The notes under the pieces are model-generated. The model made no database searches. It had not been told where the DNA came from and saw nothing but the letters and a program-made list of their open reading frames with translations. From Halobacterium jilantaiense (GTDB taxonomy: Archaea > Halobacteriota > Halobacteria > Halobacteriales > Halobacteriaceae): a stretch of 64,000 nt of DNA. Where the stretch lies: NCBI RefSeq assembly GCF_900110535.1, contig NZ_FOJA01000001.1, forward strand, positions 2,639,393-2,703,392, written 5' to 3'. How positions within the stretch are numbered: the stretch's first letter is position 1; the number at the start of each line of letters is the position of its first letter. A program made the translations under genes and the position numbers. Shown here in pieces: positions 52,932 to 60,807 of the stretch.

Positions 52932-54635
52932 TCAGGGGAACGGGTGGAACGGCCTGTCGAGTCGCGCCTGGAAGCCGAGTTCTCGCGGAACCTCGCGGGC
53001 TCGCTCCCCGAAGAACGGCTCGGAGACGAACAGCGGCTGGGCGTCCGGGACCAGCACGCGAACGGCCTCGAAGCCCGCCTGTTCAACGTCGCGGGGGGTG
53101 ATGCGGGCGGCGTAGGCGTCGAGGCCGGCGTCCGCGAGCGCGTCGAGGACGCCGTCGAGTTCGGCGGTGCCCTCGGGTGCCTCTGCCGGGCTGACGTCGC
53201 TGGCGGGAACGGTCGTGTCGGGGTCGATGAACCCCTCGACCTCGCGGGGGAAGTCGGCGTACTTGCCGATGGCTCCGCTCTCGTCGCTGGCGCGGTCGGG
53301 CCCCATCGCGCGGAGCTCCATCCAGTTCTGGAGGGCTTCGGCGAGCGCGTCGGTGGCGGCGGCCTCGGGGTCGAGGTCGGCGGCGGAGCCGAGCGCGAAC
53401 CGCGGCCAGTCCTCGCGGTGGACGGCGACGGCGACGACGGGCACGTCGACGTCCTGCGTGCAGAGCAGCGGCGTCACGGTGAGGTCCTCCGCGCGGGCGT
53501 GTTTCCGGAGTTCAGCGAAGGCCTCGCTGTCGACGCCGAGACCGAGCGGTTCGAACGTGGAGTACCACGCGAGCATCGTGGCGTCCCGCTCGACGGTCTC
53601 GTACAGCCCGGACAGCAGCGCCTCGGTCCCGGTGTTTCCGAGGCCGAGCCCGGTCGTGATGGCGGGCCCCGAGGCGTCGTCGGGCGGCGGGAAGACGACG
53701 CGGTCCGCGGGCAGGAGTGCGTCACCCCCGGTTTGCAAGTGTTCCCCACGGACCCAGTCGAGCGACTCGGAGCCAGCGACGGACTCACCGTCGGGCCGCA
53801 CGAACGCCGCGGGAGCGACGGCGTCCTCGTGGTCGACCGGTCGGGTCTCGAAGTCGGCCTCGCGGTAGACGCCCGCGCTGTACCGCTCGAGGCCTTCACC
53901 GACGGCGCGCATGTAGGCCGCGTTCCAGTCCGGGTCGACGCCGGCCGCCTGCTGGGCGGCCTCGGCGTCGCTGAACCCCGAGGTGTCGCTGACGCTCGCG
54001 AGGTAGTACGGTGCCGGGAACGACTCGCGCTCGCCGACGGCCGTGACGAGGCCGACCCGGTCGTCGACCAGCGCCTCGCCCGCCCGGAGCGCAGCGTCCA
54101 GCGACCGCCCCTCGTCGCCCCGCCGCAGGTCGCGGTCGGGGCGCTCGCCGCAGTCGCAGTTCGGGAGCGGCGCGACCGACCGCTCGGCGTGCGGGAGTTC
54201 GACGACGGTCCCCGGCGCGGCCTCGCCGCGGAGGGCGTCGACAGCGAGCCGGCCGGCGTGGGCACCCGCCAGCCGGACCGTCGACCGGGCCGCGGACGGC
54301 GAGTCGGCGGGCTCCTGACCGGTCGACTCCACCCGGCCCGTGAGACACTCGAAACACGGCCCCCCCGGCGAGAGGACGGCGACGCCGGCGTCCACGTCCG
54401 CGAGCGGCCGGCCGCCGAGTCCACCCACCTCGACGGTCACGAACGGCGTCCCGCCCTCGCGAGCGGCCTCGTTCGCGGCGCGGAAGCCGCCAGCGCCCGC
54501 GACCCCGACGACCACACCGAGGTCGGCGTCCGCGACGCCCGCCACGTCCGTCGCCTCGACAGGCGCGTCCACGTCCGCGAGCGCGGCCTCCACGGCGTCG
54601 ACCGCGGGGCCGTCGCCGACCACCGCGACAGTCAC
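52932..54635 (-). CDS. YcaO cyclodehydratase-like protein with ThiF-like N-terminal domain
   Basis: 567 residues. N-terminal about 165 residues resemble an E1/ThiF or Ocin-ThiF domain: a Rossmann-like start (VAVVGDGPAVDAVEAAL), FVTVEVGGLGG, and zinc cysteines CFEC (94, 97) and CDC (160, 162). The YcaO domain has the ATP-binding GEGLERYS (near 247-253), ETVERDA (346-352) and ALAEALQNWME motifs, and ends with a Pro-rich PFHPFP like the terminal PxPxP of TOMM cyclodehydratases. YcaO proteins activate backbone amides with ATP. No precursor peptide, dehydrogenase or TfuA gene is adjacent. Start at 54635 (MTVAVVGDG). Confidence 0.85.
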   Translation of the reverse strand: MTVAVVGDGPAVDAVEAALADVDAPVEATDVAGVADADLGVVVGVAGAGGFRAANEAAREGGTPFVTVEVGGLGGRPLADVDAGVAVLSPGGPCFECLTGRVESTGQEPADSPSAARSTVRLAGAHAGRLAVDALRGEAAPGTVVELPHAERSVAPLPNCDCGERPDRDLRRGDEGRSLDAALRAGEALVDDRVGLVTAVGERESFPAPYYLASVSDTSGFSDAEAAQQAAGVDPDWNAAYMRAVGEGLERYSAGVYREADFETRPVDHEDAVAPAAFVRPDGESVAGSESLDWVRGEHLQTGGDALLPADRVVFPPPDDASGPAITTGLGLGNTGTEALLSGLYETVERDATMLAWYSTFEPLGLGVDSEAFAELRKHARAEDLTVTPLLCTQDVDVPVVAVAVHREDWPRFALGSAADLDPEAAATDALAEALQNWMELRAMGPDRASDESGAIGKYADFPREVEGFIDPDTTVPASDVSPAEAPEGTAELDGVLDALADAGLDAYAARITPRDVEQAGFEAVRVLVPDAQPLFVSEPFFGERAREVPRELGFQARLDRPFHPFP

Positions 54636-54704
54636 AACACGGCCTCCGTTAGCATGGCTACGGGGAGGCGGGACGGACGCAAAACAGTACGGGGTTCGGT
54701 CGCT

Positions 54705-55523
54705 CTACGCCAGCATCGACTCCGCGACGTTCGCGAAGTCGCCGGCCGGCGCGTCCTCCAGCCGGTCGTCAGCGAGCTTCAGGCGGAGGCGCGGACGGCC
54801 GACGTCGATGGGGACTTTCTCGGTGTCGATGAGACCGAGGTCCTCGAGCTTGGTCTTCGTCCGGGAGAACGTCGCCTTCGACGCGATACCGACGTCCTCG
54901 CCCCACTTGCTGATGTCGTACAGCAGCTCGCGGTTCTTCGCCGCGACGAGCAGGCTGATGGTGACCTCGTCGAGACCGTCGCCGTCGCCGCGAGCGGTCT
55001 CCAGCGAGGCCAGCACGTCGTCGAAGTCGTCGCCGACCTCGGTGCCGATGTCGTCGTCGAGCGACGACCGGACGCGGTCGATGGCGGGCGTCCGAAGCGT
55101 GAACGCCTCGGCGTCCGCCCAGTCGGCGGTCGCGGCGTCGTACGCGGTGCCCGCGAACTCGTCGTCGTCGGTGGCGAGGCCGGCGACGAGGCCGCCGGTC
55201 TCGACGAGCGCGACCGTTCGGTTCTGGGTGACGAGCATCGAGGAGCGGCCGTCACCGTCGAACGTCCGGAGCTCCAGGTCGCCGGACTCGACGAGGTTCG
55301 CGGCGTTGCTCGCGACGATGAAGTCCCCCGTCACGTCCTTCAGCGTTCGCTCGTCGCCGAGGACGCGGATCGAGGGGAGGTCGCCGTCGTAGTCGTTGGC
55401 CGCGTCGACGAGCGCTTCGACTGCTCGCGCGCTCGGGTCGACGACGAAGAGCTCGGCGGGGTCGTCGCCGAACACCTCGTCGAGGACGTCAGCGACGGAC
55501 GTGCCGAGTAGATTCGATGTCAT
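54705..55523 (-). CDS. tbsP: TbsP-like transcriptional regulator (DUF5821)
   Basis: 272 residues. An N-terminal alpha/beta domain (TSVADVLDEVFGDDPAELFVVDP, ERTLKDVTGDFIVASNAANLV) and a C-terminal winged helix (ATFSRTKTKLEDLGLIDTEKVPIDVGRPR, by position about 222-250). The pattern matches what I know of haloarchaeal DUF5821/TbsP, a regulator that acts jointly with TrmB on gluconeogenic gapII in Haloferax. Start 55523 (MTSNLLGTSV) fits a TATA-like box at 55551-55560. The downstream gene is YcaO (69-nt gap). Confidence 0.75.
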   Translation of the reverse strand: MTSNLLGTSVADVLDEVFGDDPAELFVVDPSARAVEALVDAANDYDGDLPSIRVLGDERTLKDVTGDFIVASNAANLVESGDLELRTFDGDGRSSMLVTQNRTVALVETGGLVAGLATDDDEFAGTAYDAATADWADAEAFTLRTPAIDRVRSSLDDDIGTEVGDDFDDVLASLETARGDGDGLDEVTISLLVAAKNRELLYDISKWGEDVGIASKATFSRTKTKLEDLGLIDTEKVPIDVGRPRLRLKLADDRLEDAPAGDFANVAESMLA

Positions 55524-55550
55524 CTCTGTCCACCGGTATGGTGTGTGGCT

Positions 55551-55560
55551 ATTTAATTTT
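55551..55560 (-). promoter_or_regulatory. TATA-like box of the TbsP-like gene
   Basis: AAAATTAAAT on the minus strand, the only AT-rich run in the gap, centred about 32 nt upstream of the ATG at 55523. Confidence 0.55.
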
Positions 55561-55619
55561 ACCGGGACGAGTAAGTGTAAAACGCCGGTTCTCGACTCCA
55601 TGCGGCCGACGAGCGGGCG

Positions 55620-57317
55620 TTACGGGTGACGGGAGGGGTCGACGACAGCGGCGGCCTCGTCGGCCCAGTGGAACCGGCCGTCGAGGACCACGGGCGCGTC
55701 GGCGTCCGCGAGCGCGCTGGCGAGACTGGTGCCGTCCGTGGTGGTCGTGCTGGGGTTCCCGCAGAGCCGACGGCGGCCGTCGCCGGGCGTCGGCGTGGTG
55801 AAGCCGTCGCCGTGGCGAGTGAGCGACTGGTGCTCCCAGGCCACCCGGTAGCGGTCGTCGTCGAGGCGCTCGACGTGGGCGACGCGGGCGTCGCGGTCGT
55901 CCGTCGCCGCCAGCGTCTGCGTACCGTCGCCGACGACAGCGTAGTCTTTCCCCATTCGGATGCGGCGGCGAGCGAGCCGGAGCGCGGCGACGATGGGGAA
56001 GCCGGCGAGCAGGAGGCGCGCGAACGCCGTGCCGACCTTCGCCGCCTGCTCGTCGAGCACCTTCCGGAGGGTGACGGCACCCGCGACGCTCCCGGCCTCG
56101 ACGAGCGCCGTGCCCTCGTGGTAGGAGCCACACGCGTTCAGGAAGAACGTCTCCACGTTCGTCTCGCCGAGGTCGCTGGCGGCGAGGTGGCCGTCCGCGC
56201 AGCGCAGCCCCTCGACCTCGCAGTGCCCGATGTAGTGGACGAACTCGTGGTGGTCGGCGAGCAGGTCTGCGAGCTCCCGCCGAGTGAGCCGCTCGTGGAA
56301 GCTGACGTCCATCGGCAGGTCGCTCGCCCGCGTCTCGTAGATGTCCGCGACGGCGTCGTGTTCGCCCGCCATTCCGCGGTCGTTGAGGACCACCGCGACC
56401 GACATGCCGTCGCGGTCGGCGGCGCGGTAGCGGTCGTGGTTCCGGTACGCCACCGGCTGGGTCTTGAAGGCGTCGACGGGCGTGCCGTCGGCGAGCCAGC
56501 CCTGAGTGCGGCCGGGACGGTCGACGGGGTCGAGCATCTCCACGCTCGCCACGGGGCCGGGGGCCCCGCGGTAGAAGTCGTCCAGCGACCGCGAGACGAG
56601 CTCCTGGCGGTCGAGGCTCGCGGTCTCCGGCGGGAACACGAACGCGAGCCGGTCGAGGAGATACGGCAGCGCGGTCGCGTGGTCGTAGGTCGGCGCGACG
56701 TGCATCGCGAGGTGCCACTCGGGCAACCGGTCGGCGACGCGCTCGAAGGGCGCATCGAGGTACGCCGCGAGCCGGTCCGCCGGCGACTGCGCCACGAGCC
56801 GGTCGGGGTCCAGCCCGAGAGCGTCGAGCGCGTCGCCCTCCGCGAGTTCCGCACCCGTCGACGCCTCCCGGATGAGGCAGTCGAGCCAGAACGCCCGGGC
56901 CAGGAGGTCGGGGACGTCCGAAGTCAGGTCGCCGAGTTCGCGGTCGACGCCCGTCGCGGACGCCAGCAGTCGGGGTGTCGCGTCGTCGACGACCGACACG
57001 TCGGCACCGAGGTAGAACGCGAGCGGTGCGCCGACGAACACCGACCGCAGCGACGCCGGCAGCCGGAGTTCGATGCCCGTCTCGGGCGTCTCGGCAGCGA
57101 CCGCGGTGGGGACGGCGAGACGGTCCCCGAACTCGACGGCCGGCGGCCGACTCCGGTTGGCTCGGAGGCTCCGACCGACTCCCGTCGTGTCGTGGGCGGC
57201 CGCGGCGTGGGTGACGGCCGCTGCGACGCCGGCCGGCGTGCGCGGGACCGTGACGGTCCCGAGGCTGGTCGCGTCGTCGCTGGTAGGCCCCCCGGCCGGT
57301 CGCTCCCGCTCGGTCAC
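55620..57317 (-). CDS. CHAT-domain (caspase-fold) putative cysteine protease
   Basis: 565 residues. The C-terminal part (about 300-470) is a CHAT/caspase-like fold: HEFVHYIGHCEVEGL places His365 and ETFFLNACGSYHEGTAL places Cys396 in the order and spacing expected of the His/Cys dyad. It is followed by AGSVAGAVTLRKVLDEQAA and AFARLLLAG, the usual post-Cys helix. The N-terminal 280 residues are not recognised and have no TPR repeats. Start: GTG at 57317, just under a TATA-like box; the frame upstream belongs to the promoter region. No dedicated partner gene is seen. A protease role is inferred. Confidence 0.75.
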   Translation of the reverse strand: MTERERPAGGPTSDDATSLGTVTVPRTPAGVAAAVTHAAAAHDTTGVGRSLRANRSRPPAVEFGDRLAVPTAVAAETPETGIELRLPASLRSVFVGAPLAFYLGADVSVVDDATPRLLASATGVDRELGDLTSDVPDLLARAFWLDCLIREASTGAELAEGDALDALGLDPDRLVAQSPADRLAAYLDAPFERVADRLPEWHLAMHVAPTYDHATALPYLLDRLAFVFPPETASLDRQELVSRSLDDFYRGAPGPVASVEMLDPVDRPGRTQGWLADGTPVDAFKTQPVAYRNHDRYRAADRDGMSVAVVLNDRGMAGEHDAVADIYETRASDLPMDVSFHERLTRRELADLLADHHEFVHYIGHCEVEGLRCADGHLAASDLGETNVETFFLNACGSYHEGTALVEAGSVAGAVTLRKVLDEQAAKVGTAFARLLLAGFPIVAALRLARRRIRMGKDYAVVGDGTQTLAATDDRDARVAHVERLDDDRYRVAWEHQSLTRHGDGFTTPTPGDGRRRLCGNPSTTTTDGTSLASALADADAPVVLDGRFHWADEAAAVVDPSRHP

Positions 57318-57342
57318 GTACCGTCGGCATACACCGAGGGGG

Positions 57343-57350
57343 CATATATT
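57343..57350 (-). promoter_or_regulatory. TATA-like box of the CHAT-domain gene
   Basis: AATATATG on the minus strand, centred about 29 nt before the GTG at 57317; it predicts a nearly leaderless transcript and supports the GTG start. Confidence 0.6.
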
Positions 57351-57417
57351 TCTGTCGTGCGGTTGCCGGGAATTAGGTCGCGGTAGACTTATGCCGCGCG
57401 CGGCGGCCCGTTGAACC

Positions 57418-58665
57418 ATGAGCTACGAGGAGGTCCGGGAGGTCGACCCGGCGGTAGCAGACGCACTCGCGGGCGAACGCGAGCGACAGGAGGACACGCT
57501 CGCGATGATTGCGAGCGAGAACCACGTCAGCGAGGCCGTCATGGCGGCCCAGTCCAGCGAACTCACGAACAAGTACGCCGAGGGCTACCCGGGCTCCCGG
57601 TACTACGGCGGCTGCGAGTACGCCGACGACGTCGAGGAACTCGCAATCGAGCGCGCGAAAGAGCTGTTCGGAGCCGACCACGTGAACGTCCAGCCCCACA
57701 GCGGGTCGTCGGCGAACATGGGCGTCTACTTCGCCACCCTGAATCCCGGCGACAAGATTCTCTCGCTGGACCTGACCCACGGTGGCCACCTGAGCCACGG
57801 CCACCCCGCGAACTTCGCGGGCCAGCTCTACGAGGTCGAGCAGTACGAGGTCGACCCGGAGACGGGTCGCCTCGACTACGAGGGCCTCCGCGAACTCGCC
57901 GAGGAGTTCGAGCCGGACATGGTCGTCTCCGGGTTCTCGGCGTACCCCCGGGAGGTCGAGTGGGAGCGCATCCAGGCGGCGGCGGACGCCGTCGGCGCGC
58001 TCCACACCGCCGACATCGCGCACATCACGGGGCTCGTCGCGGCGGGCGAGCACGCTTCGCCGGTCGGCGTCGCCGACTTCGTCACCGGCTCCACGCACAA
58101 GACCATCCGCGCGGGTCGCGGCGGCATCATCATGTGCGACGACGAGTACGCCGACGACATCGACTCCGCGGTCTTCCCGGGCGCACAGGGCGGCCCCCTG
58201 ATGCACAACATTGCGGGGAAGGCGGTCGGCTTCCACGAGGCGCTCCAGCCCGACTTCGAGGAGTACGCCGAGCAGGTCGTCGAGAACGCCGAGGTGCTCG
58301 GCGAGCGACTCCAAGAACACGGCTTCTCGCTGGTCTCCGGCGGCACCGACACCCACCTCGTGCTCGTCGACCTCCGGGAGTCACACCCGGACGTCTCCGG
58401 CGGCGACGTCGAGGAGGAACTGGAGGACGTCGGCATCGTCCTGAACGCCAACACTGTCCCGGACGAGACCCGGTCGGCGTTCGACCCGTCGGGCATCCGA
58501 ATCGGCGCACCCGCGCTCACCACGCGAGGCTTCGACGCCGAGGCGATGGAGACGGTCGCCGACTGCATCGCGCGCGTCGTCGACAACCTCGGCGACGAGG
58601 AGGTGTACGCCGACGTGGCGGCCGAGGTCGACGACCTCACCGACCGGTTCCCCCTGTACGAATGA
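57418..58665 (+). CDS. glyA: Serine hydroxymethyltransferase GlyA
   Basis: 415 residues. IASENHVSEAV, NKYAEGYPGSRYYGG, NVQPHSGSSANMGVY, and the PLP-lysine motif STHKTIRAGRGG are intact. It converts serine and tetrahydropterin (or THF in haloarchaea) to glycine and methylene-THF. Followed by folD after 166 nt on the same strand: a one-carbon unit. Divergent from the CHAT-domain gene through a 100-nt shared promoter gap. Confidence 0.97.
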   Translation: MSYEEVREVDPAVADALAGERERQEDTLAMIASENHVSEAVMAAQSSELTNKYAEGYPGSRYYGGCEYADDVEELAIERAKELFGADHVNVQPHSGSSANMGVYFATLNPGDKILSLDLTHGGHLSHGHPANFAGQLYEVEQYEVDPETGRLDYEGLRELAEEFEPDMVVSGFSAYPREVEWERIQAAADAVGALHTADIAHITGLVAAGEHASPVGVADFVTGSTHKTIRAGRGGIIMCDDEYADDIDSAVFPGAQGGPLMHNIAGKAVGFHEALQPDFEEYAEQVVENAEVLGERLQEHGFSLVSGGTDTHLVLVDLRESHPDVSGGDVEEELEDVGIVLNANTVPDETRSAFDPSGIRIGAPALTTRGFDAEAMETVADCIARVVDNLGDEEVYADVAAEVDDLTDRFPLYE

Positions 58666-58819
58666 CGGTGTGTGCCGGGACTCCGTCGGTCGCCGGACCC
58701 TGAAAGGGTCGACCGGTTCCTAGCGACGGAGACGACGTAAGTGAACACGTTTGTGTCCATAATCTATTCCCCTGAATCAGAACTATGCACATAGCGCCAA
58801 GTACAAGTCGGCGGCGCGA

Positions 58820-58826
58820 GGAGGTG
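58820..58826 (+). promoter_or_regulatory. Strong Shine-Dalgarno sequence before folD
   Basis: GGAGGTG ends 5 nt before the ATG at 58832. Most starts in this window have no such site, so folD is probably translated from a leadered mRNA, perhaps also from the glyA transcript. Confidence 0.6.
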
Positions 58827-58831
58827 GAGAC

Positions 58832-59725
58832 ATGACTGAACTCATCGACGGAGAGGCCGTCGCCGCCGAGGTGCGCGAAGACCTCTCGGGGGCCGTCGCC
58901 ACCCTCGAGGACGCCGGCGTCACCCCGCGGCTCGCGACGGTGCTGATGAACGACAAGCAGGCCAGCGAGACGTACGTCTCCATGAAACAGCGGGACTGCG
59001 AGGAGCTCGGCATCGCCGCCGAGGACGTCCGCATCGACGCGGACGCGCCCGCCGAGGAGCTGTTCGACGCCGTCGCCGACCTGAACGCCCGCGACGACGT
59101 CCACGGCATCCTCGTGCAGGACCCGACGCCCGACCACGTCCCCGACGAGCGCGTGCTGTCGGCTGTCGACCCCGCGAAGGACGTCGACGGCTTCCACCCC
59201 GAGAACGTCGGGAAGCTGGTCGCTGGGAACGCCCGATTCAAGCCCTGCACGCCCCACGGCATCCAGAAGCTGCTCGCCCACCAGGGCGTCGACACCGAGG
59301 GCGCGGAGGTCGTGGTCGTCGGGCGGTCGAACATCGTCGGGAAACCCCTCGCGAACCTCCTCGTGCAGAAGGCCGACGGCGGCAACGCCACGGTCACGGT
59401 CTGTCACAGCCGCACCGACGACCTCGCCGCCCACACCCGCCGCGCGGACGTCGTCGTCGCGGCCTGCGGCGTCCCCGAACTGGTCGACGGCGACATGCTC
59501 TCCGAGGGCGCGGTCGTCATCGACGTCGGCATCAACCGCGTCGACGCGGACACCGAGAAGGGCTACGAGCTCGTCGGCGACGTCGACTTCGAGAGCGCGA
59601 AAGCGCGAGCGAGCGCCATCACGCCCGTCCCCGGCGGCGTCGGCCCGATGACTCGCGCGATGCTGCTGTACAACACTCTGAAGGCCGCCGGCGAACAGAC
59701 CGGCGTCGACGTCACGCTGCCCTGA
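58832..59725 (+). CDS. folD: Methylene-THF dehydrogenase / methenyl-THF cyclohydrolase FolD
   Basis: 297 residues. Active-site SETYVSMKQRDCEELGI (Tyr and Lys of YxxxK), VQDPTPDHV, DVDGFHPENVGKL, and the NADP loop VVVGRSNIVGKPLANLL. Closing PVPGGVGPMTRAMLL is canonical. It interconverts methylene-, methenyl- and formyl-THF, feeding purine synthesis. A strong ribosome-binding site (58820-58826) fixes the start. Downstream of glyA. Confidence 0.97.
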   Translation: MTELIDGEAVAAEVREDLSGAVATLEDAGVTPRLATVLMNDKQASETYVSMKQRDCEELGIAAEDVRIDADAPAEELFDAVADLNARDDVHGILVQDPTPDHVPDERVLSAVDPAKDVDGFHPENVGKLVAGNARFKPCTPHGIQKLLAHQGVDTEGAEVVVVGRSNIVGKPLANLLVQKADGGNATVTVCHSRTDDLAAHTRRADVVVAACGVPELVDGDMLSEGAVVIDVGINRVDADTEKGYELVGDVDFESAKARASAITPVPGGVGPMTRAMLLYNTLKAAGEQTGVDVTLP

Positions 59726-59808
59726 CCGCCGCCGGCTTCTCGGTGGTCCCGGGACAAAATCTGGGGTTCGCCGACACGACTATCGGCGCGTCAGCCGTCT
59801 GTCACCGC

Positions 59809-59991
59809 ATGCACACTCGTCGCGATCTCTACGTCGCTGGATTCGTCGCAGCGTCGCTCGCGTACGTCTTCAACGTCCTCGCGTTCACCGGGTCGTTCTC
59901 GCTGTTCCGGTGGGTCGTCTTCGCGGCGTTCTTCCTCGTCGCGTTCGCCGGCTTCGAGTGGTTCCTCGGATGGGCCGCACCGCAGGAGTAG
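59809..59991 (+). CDS. Two-helix small membrane protein
   Basis: 60 residues: MHTRRDLYVAGFVAASLAYV, then a second hydrophobic run (FRWVVFAAFFLVAFAGFEWFLG), ending AAPQE. Start 59809 is the only ATG that leaves a protein-like frame. Convergent with the next gene (18 nt gap). Function unknown. Confidence 0.6.
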   Translation: MHTRRDLYVAGFVAASLAYVFNVLAFTGSFSLFRWVVFAAFFLVAFAGFEWFLGWAAPQE

Positions 59992-60009
59992 CCGCCGGAC
60001 GCTCCGGCC

Positions 60010-60714
60010 TCAGGCGAGCGCGTCCAGTCTCGTGCGCGCTCGCTCGACGCCGGCGTCGTCGCCGCGGTAGGCGTCCGCGACCGCACGCACGGCGGCGACG
60101 AGACGCTCGCTGTCCGCCGGGTCGACATCGCCGTCGAGGGCCTCCACGCGCTTGCTGTGGTCGCGTACCTGCGCCAGCAGCCCGCCTTCGGGGTCGGGGA
60201 CGCTCCCGTCGGCGTGCTCGCGGAGCGCCGCCCGGTAGGCGTCGACGGCCGCCGCGTACGCGAGCCCGCGGGCCGCCCACATCGACGCTGGCACGTCCTC
60301 CGAAGCCGGGCGCTCGCCGTCGTCTGCACCGTTCAGGAGGGCGAGTACGTACCGCTGTTCGTCCTCGCCGACCCGGAGCTTCCCGGCGAGCAGGACCGCC
60401 GCGCGCCGGAGTTCCTGGGCGGCGAGGTAGGTGTCGTCTAAGTCCAGCAGGTCACCGCCCGCGACGAACCCCCGGGACTGGCAGTACTCGCGGCAGGCCT
60501 CCTTCGCCGGTTCCAGGGCGTCCAGCACGTCGTCCGCGCCGGCCTGCCGGGCCGCGGTCAGGTCGAGGTCGCCGCCCGCGTCGGTGTGGAGTTTGCGCTC
60601 GCCGACGCCGACGCTCCGGAGGCTCCCGCAACTCGGGCACTCGACGCTCCCGGTCTCGAAGTACGACCAGCGCGTCCCACACGACTTGCACTCGCGCTCG
60701 CCGCGCACGTCCAT
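60010..60714 (-). CDS. Zinc-ribbon protein, DUF7117-like
   Basis: 234 residues. The N-terminal zinc ribbon CKSCGTRWSYFETGSVECPSCG resembles TFIIB/rubredoxin-like knuckles. The rest is all-helical (DLTAARQAGADDVLDALEPAKE; ASMWAARGLAYAAAVDAYRAAL). I associate it with haloarchaeal DUF7117, from memory. Start 60714 (MDVRGERECKSCG). The large antisense frame upstream of it is not coding. Function unknown; a nucleic-acid or regulatory role is only a guess. Confidence 0.75.
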   Translation of the reverse strand: MDVRGERECKSCGTRWSYFETGSVECPSCGSLRSVGVGERKLHTDAGGDLDLTAARQAGADDVLDALEPAKEACREYCQSRGFVAGGDLLDLDDTYLAAQELRRAAVLLAGKLRVGEDEQRYVLALLNGADDGERPASEDVPASMWAARGLAYAAAVDAYRAALREHADGSVPDPEGGLLAQVRDHSKRVEALDGDVDPADSERLVAAVRAVADAYRGDDAGVERARTRLDALA

Positions 60715-60807
60715 GCCCCGGAGTTGGCCCGGTGACGGCATAACTCCCGTGGCTCGTCGGCTGACAGACCACCAACCTCTTTCCCGCGGCGTCGGGAAGC
60801 CCTGTGC

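Noticed and set aside
52944..55511. 855-codon plus-strand frame
   Set aside because: Antisense to YcaO and the TbsP-like gene, both of which have clear motifs; this frame has none.
55626..57386. 586-codon plus-strand frame
   Set aside because: Antisense to the CHAT-domain gene; no domain and shadow-like composition.
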